Shown here: positions 1 to 7,952 of the stretch, piece after piece
Layout of the letters: each line of letters opens with the position of its first letter
Numbering within the stretch: the stretch's first letter is position 1
Notes under the pieces: model-generated
The model's database searches: none
Seen by the model: the letters and a program-made list of their open reading frames with translations, nothing else
Told to the model about the DNA's origin: nothing
NCBI GenBank assembly: GCA_012031335.1
Contig: JAAUTT010000008.1
Coordinates: 1 to 19,604, forward strand
Length of the DNA stretch: 19,604 bases
Reading direction: 5' to 3'
Origin: Bacteroidales bacterium
GTDB lineage: Bacteria > Bacteroidota > Bacteroidia > Bacteroidales > JAAUTT01
Made by a program: the position numbers and the translations under genes

Positions 1-393
1 AAATGATATTGAAAATGCCTTCCGGGTATATTTTTATTCAGTACACAAAAATCTGAAAAGATAACAGCTCCCGGATTACTTAAAAGTCACTACTCGCCTA
101 AAAAGCCATTGTATATAATATCGGAGATCCCTGCTGATTTTCCTGAAAATACAGGCCTGATTCTGCATCAAACATCCCAAATCAGAATGCAGGCAGCAAA
201 AATTATTTATACCTCTCAAAACAACCAATTACTCGAAATAGCTTCTCATTTATTCTCAGCCCTGCATTCAATGGAAGACGATTCCAATATAAAGCAAATT
301 TATATCGAACCGGTTGAAGAGAAGGGTTTAGGCATTGCTATTATGGATAGAATCCGAAAAGCAGCATATCAGTATAAAAACGAAATGGATTAA
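1..393 (+). CDS. sua5: L-threonylcarbamoyladenylate synthase (Sua5/YrdC family), 3' part, frameshifted
   Basis: This is the C-terminal part of a Sua5-type enzyme. The family makes threonylcarbamoyl-AMP from threonine, bicarbonate and ATP for the t6A37 modification of tRNAs reading ANN codons, in the cytoplasm. The 5' end and the YrdC catalytic domain lie outside the window. Visible are the inter-domain linker with the family motif APGLLKSHYSP (about 70-102) and the small Sua5 domain, which ends in the conserved stretch GLGIAIMDRIRKAA before the stop at 391-393. The reading frame changes in the A5 run at 47-51: upstream the frame gives NDIENAF, downstream KSEKITAPG. One extra A would join them as HKKSEKITAPG. 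The linker and C-terminal block make the family clear. No other YrdC-like gene is visible in the window. Confidence 0.85.
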
Positions 394-511
394 AAAATCG
401 TAGCTTTCCAGCTTTATTCCAGTACCAGAATTTCTATCAGTTCAAAGAGTAAAGAAAGGGGGAAATACAACTCTTAACAGAAGGGGAATATCTGCTTTAA
501 AATTATTTTAT

Positions 512-1315
512 ATGGATTTTGAAATTATTTCGATTAACGATCTGGATCAAATACGAAGTTTACAACCAATCGACTGGCCCGATATTATTCCCGACTTCAG
601 TTTCTACCTTAAGTCGGAATATTGTTATCCTTATAAGGCTGTTTTGAATGGAAAATTAATAGCGACCGGAGTCTCAATTATTTTTGAAAAAACAGCCTGG
701 CTGGCACATATCATAGTACATCCCGATTTCAGGAAACAGGGGATTGGCCTGCATATGGTGAATTTCCTGCTCGAAAACCTCCGACAAAAATCTATTACAT
801 CCTGTTCGCTTATTGCCACTGAATTAGGCAGACCAGTTTATCATAAGGCCGGATTCAGAGAAGTTACCGAATATACTTTACTTAGGCGGGACCAAAACTG
901 GAATATACCTATTTTTTCAGAATGTATAGCTTCATATAAGGAAAAATACAGAATGCAAATATATAATCTTGACCGAAGCATATCGGGCGAAAACCGTGAA
1001 AACATGCTTCAAGACCTTATTTCAGGATCTTTATTGTACCTTCAAAATGATACTGTTTTGGGTTATTACCTGCCGGATTTTAAAGAAGGGCTTATTTTTG
1101 CTCAAACCCCAGAAGCCGGGATTGAACTGATGAAATTAAAGTATTCGAAATCTGATACGGCCGTATTACCCTCCGAAAATGTAACAGGAATTAATTTTCT
1201 TAAACAAAACGGATTTACCGAAAATTACAAAACAATTATCCGTATGGTTAATGGGAACGATATTTCCTGGAAGCCTCACTGTTATTACAGCAGAATTGGA
1301 GGAAATTTCGGGTAA
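512..1315 (+). CDS. GNAT family N-acetyltransferase (two-domain)
   Basis: Intact 267-residue protein. The N-terminal half is a GNAT fold: a beta-4 strand ending in HIIVHPDF is followed by the acetyl-CoA pyrophosphate-binding loop RKQGIG (residues 74-79), and later by PVYHKAGF, which matches the usual Y-x-x-x-GF motif. The C-terminal half (about 150-267) resembles the second domain of Acetyltransf_18-type proteins, with a YNLDRS entry, a QNGF motif and the ending YSRIGGNFG. The family transfers an acetyl group to an amine on an unknown small molecule or protein in the cytoplasm, so the substrate cannot be read from sequence. Start at 512 is the first in-frame ATG, with an A/T-rich leader and no Shine-Dalgarno sequence. 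It lies 118 bp after the Sua5 gene and converges with the nitrilase gene 27 bp downstream. Confidence 0.88.
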   Translation: MDFEIISINDLDQIRSLQPIDWPDIIPDFSFYLKSEYCYPYKAVLNGKLIATGVSIIFEKTAWLAHIIVHPDFRKQGIGLHMVNFLLENLRQKSITSCSLIATELGRPVYHKAGFREVTEYTLLRRDQNWNIPIFSECIASYKEKYRMQIYNLDRSISGENRENMLQDLISGSLLYLQNDTVLGYYLPDFKEGLIFAQTPEAGIELMKLKYSKSDTAVLPSENVTGINFLKQNGFTENYKTIIRMVNGNDISWKPHCYYSRIGGNFG

Positions 1316-1342
1316 TCAGAAATGAATAAAATAACGAAATAA

Positions 1343-2295
1343 TTAATCTTTCTCCAACCAAATCACTTTCTGCTCAGCTTGGTGATGCATGCCAATAATA
1401 TCCCGGTAAAGTTCGGGACGGCGAGCTTTGATATAACGTGTGCCTCCTGCCAGTTTTAACTTTTCGGCATGGATACCGGCAATTGCCAAATCGTTTCCAA
1501 GGTTGCGGCACTCAGCCAGTATGTCACCAAAAGGATCAAGTATCATGGAACAACCATTTTTTAACTGATCGTCGTCCATTCCTATCGGATTTGAGAAAAC
1601 GACATAAACACCATTGTCATAAGCCCGGGCAGGCAACCATTTCATAAGCCAGTCACGGCCCTTCATACCATCGAACTCCAGACGCAGCGAAGTTGGATCC
1701 TTTTCCCGGTTTTCCCATAATGAGGGGTCGACAAAGCCAGCGCCCGGTCGGGTTGACGGAGTACACATGGTAACATGCGGCATGAAAATGATATCGGCAC
1801 CTAAAAGTTTGGTAGCTCTTACATTTTCGATCACATTATTGTCGTAACAGATTAAAATTCCGCATTTCCAGCCAAACAATTCAAAGATGCAATACTCATT
1901 CCGGGAGTAACGGATAAGGGTTTATAAAAGGGGTGTAGTTTCCGATACCGGGCAACCAATCCGTCTTTATCAACACACACATAAGCTTTGAACAGATTAT
2001 TATCCTTATCCTTTTCGAATAGTCCCGCCAAAACAACCATTTGGTGTTTATGGGCAATTTCGGTTAATTTAGCTAAGCTTGGCCCTTCCGGAATAACTTC
2101 TGCTATATCAAGCATCTGGTCCTTGTTCAATTTCCGGGCAAAAGTATATCCGGTAACAGAACATTCATGGAATGCAACAATATTTGCACCCATTGCAGCA
2201 GCTTTTGCGGTCAGGTTATCAATAACTGACAGATTATAGGTTTTATCCCCACTCCTATTTTCGAATTGTGCGGTTGCTATTTTAATATCTTGCAT
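1343..2295 (-). CDS. Nitrilase-superfamily carbon-nitrogen hydrolase, one frameshift
   Basis: Carbon-nitrogen hydrolase of the nitrilase superfamily, which hydrolyses amides, carbamoyl groups or nitriles through a Glu-Lys-Cys triad in the cytoplasm. All three residues are visible in the joined protein of about 317 residues: Glu44 in FHECSVTGY, Lys119 in RYRKLHPF and Cys150 in GILICYDNN. The frame is lost at 1883-1885, an AAA run (TTT on the coding strand). One more base gives ...SIAS-FELFGWKCGILICYD, a normal family sequence, and makes the locus exactly 318 codons. As read, translation would stop shortly before the catalytic Cys. The start is the ATG at 2295. It lies 110 bp downstream of the TonB receptor gene on the same strand and could be the last gene of that unit. 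N-carbamoylputrescine amidase-like and other amidase activities are possible; I cannot choose a substrate. Confidence 0.85.
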
Positions 2296-2405
2296 ATTAG
2301 TAGGTTAATTCTGTTAAAGGAACATGTATATATTAGTCGTTTGTAAATAAAACATTAAACTGGATATCTTAGAGCTATTAACAACCTTTAAAAAGTCGTT
2401 CTAAC

Positions 2406-4844
2406 CTAAAACTTCATTGTCATTTTCAGGTTAAGCCTTCGCGAAGTAAGATAATTGGGCACAGCAAACACATTTGGTATATTCTCCTGGTTCGAAACAG
2501 TCTGAATCCACATAAACGAAGCCTTATTACTGATATCGAAAAGGTTAAAAACCTCTGCCCCTATCCAGAAACTTTTTACCACCGGCCAGAAAGACAGTTT
2601 TATGGTTTTGGATAAACCCAGGTCCACACGCCGGTAATTTCCAAGAGGATAAGTAGCATCGAAACGGGAAGATTTTGGAGGAGCTATATAAAAACCCGAT
2701 CCATATACAAGATTAAGACTAGCTCTCAGGCTGGGGTTATTGGGTAAGTAATCCTGAAAGAAAAGGTTAAAATGGAATAGCTGATCCGTTGGTCTGTGGT
2801 AATAACCAGGTTCAATTCTTTCTCCATTGTTGTTAAGATAGTAATCATCATTTATATTCTCCTTAGTACTCAGCAGGGATAAACTTGCCCATGACTCAAC
2901 TCCCGGAACAAACTCACCATAAAGTTTCATATCCAAACCAGCAGCATATCCTTTGGCATTATTCTGTGCGGTATACCTTATCCGCACATTATCAATCTTA
3001 TAGGGAATTAGATTTTCGAGATATTTGTAATAAGCCTCGCAAGTGTACTTAAACGGGCGGTCCCATAATGTAAGCATCAAATCCGATCCTACAAGAAAGT
3101 GATACGAACGCTGAGATTTAATATTCTTATTAAGTTCTCCTGCAGCATTTCTCATTTCCCTGAACAATGGCGGTTGATTGTATATTCCTGAAGCAGCATA
3201 AAAAACAACATCCCTGGACCAGTAAGGCTTTACTGAAAAACGTATCCGGGGACTCAACAAGGCTTCTCCGTTAAGCGACCAGTAAAAAAAACGCAATCCG
3301 GCATTAAAGGTAAAGGCCGCCGAAGCATTTTCCCATTTCACAGCATCTTGCATATAGGCTGAAAACCTATTGGTTGAAAGAGTATTTTCGGCTGATGCAA
3401 AGCTATTTAAAACGATATTCCGCTCGCTGTAGGGAGAAGAATATCCGGCAGAATCGATATAATCCCATTCCCGCATGCGGTCCTTAAAATGATCGTATTG
3501 GTAACGGACCGACCAACTTAATAAATGATTATTTAACTGCCAGTTTCCTGAGTAAGCAACAGAACGGATTTCGGCCTGAAGATAATTCCTGGCATGATTA
3601 AGCATTCCTCCTACTCCCAGGTTTAGCAAACTGTCGCCATATGTATCGGAACCTGCGTAAGCATCCAGCTCATTTATCAGATATTCACCCGAAATATCAA
3701 ATTTTTCCTGTTCGTAGGTCGAATAGGTATTGGCCATCAGTTTCATCCGAAGATCAGCATTAAACTGATATTGAAGCGTTAAGGCACCCATGGCCGAATT
3801 GTAAAGGTCATCTTCCCTTCCGTCGTAATAAACTTTCAGGTTATAAATATTGGCATATGTTCCAAAATTGGTGTTTCGGGTTTGCGGAATAAAGGTATAA
3901 GCATTGCGTGCATAATTGGTCAGCATCCCCACAGTGAAACGATCTGTTATTTTATAATTCAGCAACATTTGCCAGTCGGTGAAATTTGGCTCATACTCCC
4001 CTTTGCTATCGAGGCTACCTAATAATAAGCGTGTAGTTTTATACCTGACACCGGTAATAAGACTCAGATTTTTGTTTTTCGATATTCCTTCCGCCGAAAC
4101 GGATCCACCCATTAGGCTTACCGAAACACTTGAAGCGGCTTTTTGAGGATTACGATAGGTAACATCGAGCACCGACGACATTTTGTCACCATATCTGGCT
4201 TCGAAACCACCGGCCGAAAAACGTATACTTCCAACCAGATCGGGATTGATAAAACTCAAGCCTTCCTGCTGACCACTGCGTATCAGAAATGGACGTACAA
4301 TCTCAATATCATTTACATACACCAGATTTTCGTCGAAATTTCCACCACGTACGGAATATTGTGAACTCAGTTCATTCTGGGAAAATACACCCGGAGATGT
4401 TTTGATTAGCGATTCGAGCGATCCGGCCGGATTTGGTAATAGCTCAAACTCCCTGATTGAAATCCGTGTGATATCCTGATTTCGTTCGGTCTGGTGAATT
4501 ACCGAAACTTCACTCAATGCTCTGGCTTCTGATATGAATTTTATATTCAATTCCTTGTTTTCGGAAGAAGATAAAGTTATAAACCGTTTTTCAGTTTTGT
4601 AACTTATCAGTGAAAATACAACATCATAAGAGCCTGCAGGTAATGAAATCCGATACCTGCCCCTTTCATCGCTTACAGTTCCCTTATTCAGAGCCGGAAT
4701 GGATATGTTGACAAATGCAATTGAATTCCCGGTAGTATCAGTTATATTACCATACAAACCTGAAGTGGTTTGTGCGACTGCTTCGTTTAAATAATTAACG
4801 GAAAACAGCAGGAATAATGCCCATAAAATTCGGTGGTTCAACAC
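2406..4844 (-). CDS. TonB-dependent receptor with N-terminal carboxypeptidase-regulatory-like domain
   Basis: Intact 812-residue outer-membrane receptor that would use TonB energy to import a large ligand into the periplasm. Order: signal peptide about 1-25, with cleavage near AVAQ; carboxypeptidase-regulatory-like beta-sandwich about 28-115 (GNITDTTGNSIAFVNI, ...GRYRISLPAG); plug about 125-240 (FELLPNPAGSLESLIKTSPG, YSVRGGNFDENLVYVNDIEI, FSAGGFEARYGDKMSSV); and a 22-strand-type barrel to the C-terminus, which ends in an aromatic Phe (MTMKF). It is shorter than typical SusC proteins (about 1000 residues) and no susD gene is nearby, so a glycan-utilisation SusCD pair is unlikely. The start is GTG (4844-4842), whose first G is the last base of the upstream gene's TAG stop (TAGTG). 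That points to translational coupling. The ligand is unknown. Despite its length it has no frameshift, unlike most neighbours. Confidence 0.9.
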   Translation of the reverse strand: MLNHRILWALFLLFSVNYLNEAVAQTTSGLYGNITDTTGNSIAFVNISIPALNKGTVSDERGRYRISLPAGSYDVVFSLISYKTEKRFITLSSSENKELNIKFISEARALSEVSVIHQTERNQDITRISIREFELLPNPAGSLESLIKTSPGVFSQNELSSQYSVRGGNFDENLVYVNDIEIVRPFLIRSGQQEGLSFINPDLVGSIRFSAGGFEARYGDKMSSVLDVTYRNPQKAASSVSVSLMGGSVSAEGISKNKNLSLITGVRYKTTRLLLGSLDSKGEYEPNFTDWQMLLNYKITDRFTVGMLTNYARNAYTFIPQTRNTNFGTYANIYNLKVYYDGREDDLYNSAMGALTLQYQFNADLRMKLMANTYSTYEQEKFDISGEYLINELDAYAGSDTYGDSLLNLGVGGMLNHARNYLQAEIRSVAYSGNWQLNNHLLSWSVRYQYDHFKDRMREWDYIDSAGYSSPYSERNIVLNSFASAENTLSTNRFSAYMQDAVKWENASAAFTFNAGLRFFYWSLNGEALLSPRIRFSVKPYWSRDVVFYAASGIYNQPPLFREMRNAAGELNKNIKSQRSYHFLVGSDLMLTLWDRPFKYTCEAYYKYLENLIPYKIDNVRIRYTAQNNAKGYAAGLDMKLYGEFVPGVESWASLSLLSTKENINDDYYLNNNGERIEPGYYHRPTDQLFHFNLFFQDYLPNNPSLRASLNLVYGSGFYIAPPKSSRFDATYPLGNYRRVDLGLSKTIKLSFWPVVKSFWIGAEVFNLFDISNKASFMWIQTVSNQENIPNVFAVPNYLTSRRLNLKMTMKF

Positions 4845-5470
4845 TATTTTTTTCTTTTAAACTCGCCGTTTTTCAATGCTTTGATAAATTTCGACCATGC
4901 CATCACATCGAAAATAGGATAATAAGGCGATTGTCCATAAGTCCTGTTCTTTTCGAATTGTTGCATCATCACATTCCGGAAGTTCATGTTAGGTGTATTG
5001 GAATAGCTGAACAATATCTGTGTTTGTATTATGGCAATATTTAGCTGGGCAGCCTCCATTTCCTTGTGAGAAGGGAGTTCGGCATTGAGCACAGCTGTTT
5101 TAAACTCAGCGTATGTTTTCCAGGGAAAATCATAACAGTATTAAGCATTACTGTATCCACATCCATGCGAACCTCTCTCACCATATGCCTGGTGCTGAGC
5201 GTCGGAGGTATGGCAATTTTAACCCTTTTAAAACCGATATTTGAAAATATAACCGTATCGCTCGGTTCGACAATAATGGTGTAAAGACCATTCTGATCGC
5301 TTACCGTACTTCGTTCACTTTTTTTCACATATACATGAACAAAGGGGATAGCATCGTTAAGGTCGTTTTTGACCATTCCGCTTAGCTGAATATATTGTTC
5401 CTTTTCCTGAGCAAGACCTGCCAGAAAAAAATGAGAACAAAAACATGCATGTTATTAATAGCTTGCTCAT
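4844..5470 (-). CDS. Small secreted carboxypeptidase-regulatory-like domain protein, two frameshifts
   Basis: About 208 residues once two frame breaks are undone. The start ATG at 5470 begins a signal peptide (MSKLLITCMFLFSFF, then LAGLAQ) that crosses a frame change in an A7 run at 5425-5431 (one base too many). A carboxypeptidase-regulatory-like beta-sandwich follows, with LSGMVKNDLNDAIPFVHVYV, then STVSDQNGLYTI and a strand containing TVIFSNIGFKRV. A second break at the GGG run 5123-5125 (one base missing) joins VMIFP to WKTYAEFKTAVLNAELPSH. The C-terminal region of about 90 residues is charged, contains NVMMQQFEKNRTYGQSPYY, ends in a basic tail and matches nothing I can name. Its stop overlaps the receptor start by one base, so it is probably a periplasmic or cell-surface partner of that receptor. 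The receptor carries the same kind of N-terminal domain. The function is unknown. Confidence 0.72.
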
Positions 5471-5531
5471 GAATTCCAATTGTGGTAAAAATAATTAAAA
5501 TAACACATCGTCCATAAAAGGAAATTAAATA

Positions 5532-5539
5532 TATTTTTG
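5532..5539 (+). promoter_or_regulatory. Putative Bacteroidota -7 promoter element (TATTTTTG)
   Basis: TATTTTTG fits the TAnnTTTG -7 box of the primary Bacteroidota sigma factor. It lies 52 bases before the YjbQ start, in the 121-bp gap between divergent genes. I see no clear -33 TTG or TTTG element at the right distance, so this is a motif match only. Confidence 0.4.
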
Positions 5540-5591
5540 CTTTTGCTTTGCAGATGCCTGTTGGAAACAAATTAAATACGAAAATGTACAA

Positions 5592-6007
5592 ATGGTTGAG
5601 CAGATTGAAATAAGTCTTCCTGAATTTAAATCGGGGTTTTCACTTGATTACCAGTTATGTGGAAAAAAATCTCCCCAGTTTTACCTTCAAAAGGACTTCT
5701 GAATATATTTATTCAGCATACCTCGGCAGCGCTGGCACTGAATGAAAATGCCGATCCTTCGGTACGCAGGGATTTTGAGGCAATTTTCAATAAACTGGTA
5801 CCCGAAAATCAGCATTATTACACCCATACCCTGGAAGGATCGGACGATATGCCGGCACATGTTAAATCGTCGGTTGTAGGTCAAAGTATTACCATACCGA
5901 TAACCAGGGGCAAGTTAAACCTTGGAACATGGCAGGGAATTTATTTATGCGAATTCAGAAATTATGGAGGTTCCAGAAGACTTGTAATTACTATAACAGG
6001 TGAATGA
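5592..6007 (+). CDS. YjbQ/UPF0047 (secondary thiamine-phosphate synthase-like) protein, two frameshifts
   Basis: YjbQ-family protein of about 137 residues after correction, a normal length for the family. Visible signatures are KSGFHLIT near the N-terminus, [64 protein letters not shown] and the ending [13 protein letters not shown]. These include the conserved His and Glu residues of the family's active-site pocket. Some members have weak thiamine-phosphate synthase activity when overproduced, but the natural role is unsettled. The ATG at 5592 starts the frame [16 protein letters not shown]. An extra T in 5637-5640 and an extra base in the A7 run 5663-5669 (or the C4 at 5673-5676) then shift it. 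Without correction only an internal ORF from 5657 remains, lacking the first strand. It lies 82 bp before iorA on the same strand. Confidence 0.85.
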
Positions 6008-6089
6008 TTAATGCTACCTTTACAGATAAAATACTAACAGTAAGGAAAAGACGTTTGACGATCTGCAACTTACATCATACGAATCGGCA

Positions 6090-7675
6090 ATGAAACAACT
6101 TTTATTAGGCGACGAAGCTATAGCTCAGGGAGCACTGGATGCAGGTATATCCGGAATTTATGCATACCCGGGAACTCCCTCAACGGAAATCATGGAATAC
6201 ATTCAGAAGTCGAAACAAGCCGAAGAAGGTAATGTACATTGCCGTTGGTCGACAAATGAAAAAACAGCCATGGAAGAAGCATTGGGAATGTCCTATGCAG
6301 GAAAACGGACTATCGTATGCATGAAACATGTAGGCCTGAATGTAGCTGCCGATGCCTTTATAAATGCCGGTATGACAGGTGTTAACGGAGGTTTGATTGT
6401 TGTCTCGGCTGACGACCCTTCCATGCACTCATCGCAAAACGAACAGGATTCGCGTTTCTATGGTAAGTTTGCCATGGTTCCTGTACTAGAACCTTCGAAC
6501 CAGCAGGAAGCCTATGATATGGTAATTTATGGCTTCGAATTATCAGAAAAACATCAGATTCCTGTATTATTCCGGATCACTACCCGGTTGGCCCATTCGA
6601 GAACCGGTCTGGAATTAAAAGCTCCCCGGCCTCAAAACCCGCTTAAAATGCCAGCCGATACACAACAGTTTATTCTCCTGCCAGCCAATGCCAGAGGGAG
6701 ATATAAACGTTTAATTGCACTTCAGGATGAACTGGAGAAAGAATCCGGAACAAGCTCTTTCGTGAGTTTTATGGAGGGCAAGGACAAAAGTATGGGTATT
6801 ATAGCAACGGGAATAGCATACAACTATCTCATGGAAAACTTTCCGGGAAATAGTTGTCCGTTTCCTGTACTTAAAATCGGTCAATATCCATTTTCCTCTC
6901 AATATGTTGAGAAACTCGTTGCTGAATGTAAAGAGTTATTAATTCTGGAAGAAGGATTTCCATTTGTTGAAGAGCAATTGAAAGGTATTGTTAAAAGCAG
7001 TTTAGTCATTAAAGGCCGTTTAAGCGGAGCAATCCCCAGAGACGGAGAACTGAACCCAAACATTATCGCCACATCATTGGGAATCAACACACAAAGCTCA
7101 TTTCAGGTACCACCGGTAGTCAACCAATCGTCCACCTGCCCTTTGCAAAGGGTGCAGTCATATAGATTTATACAATGCACTCATTGAAGCCACCAGCGAA
7201 ATGCCCAGGAACCGGGTTTTCTCTGATATTGGATGCTATACCCTGGGTGCTTTACCTCCATATACCGCTATCCATACATGTGTGGATATGGGCGCTTCCA
7301 TTACTATGGCCAAGGAGCATCGACGCGGTTTGTTCCCAGCCATTGCCGTTATCGGCGACTCTACATTTACGCATTCGGGAATGACCGGGCTGCTGGACGC
7401 AGTTCTCGAAAATGCCCCATGTAACGGTTATTATTTCGGATAATGGAACCACGGGAATGACAGGAGGACAAACTTCGGCGGCTACCAACAGGTTGGAACA
7501 GATATGTAAGGGCCTGGGCGTGGAGGAAAACCATGTTATAACAATCGTACCACTTAAAAAAAATCATGAGGAAAATGTTAAAATTATCCGCGACGAGATC
7601 AATTACAAAGGAGTTTCGGTGGTGATATCCCAGCGCGAATGCATTCAAACCTCGGCCCGTAAGCACCGAAAATGA
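6090..7675 (+). CDS. iorA: Indolepyruvate:ferredoxin oxidoreductase alpha subunit, two frameshifts
   Basis: Thiamine-diphosphate-dependent 2-oxoacid:ferredoxin oxidoreductase subunit. IorA/IorB oxidatively decarboxylates arylpyruvates from aromatic amino acids to acyl-CoA, reducing ferredoxin, in anaerobic amino-acid catabolism. The N-terminal pyrimidine-binding domain carries GDEAIAQGALDAGI, YAYPGTPSTEIMEY, WSTNEKTAMEEALG and ADDPSMHSSQNEQDSR. The C-terminal TPP-binding domain has SDIGCYTLGALPPY, AVIGDSTFTHSGMTGLLDA and ISDNGTTGMTGGQ. Between them is the motif PALCKGCSH, a Cys pair. Breaks: one extra base at about 7118-7130 (frames join as NRPPALCKGCSHIDLYNALIEA across them) and one extra C in CCCC at 7415-7418. 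The corrected length is about 527 residues. It ends at RECIQTSARKHRK with no C-terminal 4Fe-4S ferredoxin domain, unlike archaeal IorA; from memory, Bacteroidota forms are often short. No iorB lies next to it. Confidence 0.88.
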
Positions 7676-7952
7676 TAATTTAGATAATTGAAGAAGGTGT
7701 TTAGTTAATAAGCATATCTGGTCCACAGCCAATACCGCAGCTTTGACAAATAACCCTGACCTTTTATAATTTGATCTGGCTGTCGTCTGTGGTCTGAAAA
7801 CTCTAAACAAAACTATTCCAAAAAAGCCTAATTCAATTAGATAATTATGAAAATTAAAAAATAAATCAAGATATGATAGGGTAAATTTTTTCTTACCGGT
7901 ATTAATAATTATTCTCATTATTTCGTTTATAGATTATTAAAATTAACACCAT

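Noticed and set aside
2406..4844. SusC-type glycan receptor annotation
   Set aside because: The protein has 812 residues, shorter than SusC, and no SusD lipoprotein gene adjoins it. I kept the general TonB-dependent receptor call.
7828..7840. Perfect palindrome CTAATTCAATTAG in the 277-bp gap before the S41 gene
   Set aside because: It is short and A/T-only apart from C/G at three positions, and such palindromes are expected by chance in A/T-rich DNA. It is about 110 bp from the start codon and has no second copy that I noticed.
7367..7918. 183-codon open frame on the minus strand overlapping the end of iorA
   Set aside because: It runs antisense through the conserved TPP-binding part of iorA and into A/T-rich intergenic DNA. 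The translation has no domain, signal or sensible composition, so it is a shadow frame.
7676..7952. Possible RNA gene or riboswitch in the longest intergenic region
   Set aside because: I found no tRNA-like cloverleaf, terminator hairpin or recognisable riboswitch core; the scattered short repeats (for example GTTTAG and CTAAAC about 100 bases apart) do not form a convincing structure.
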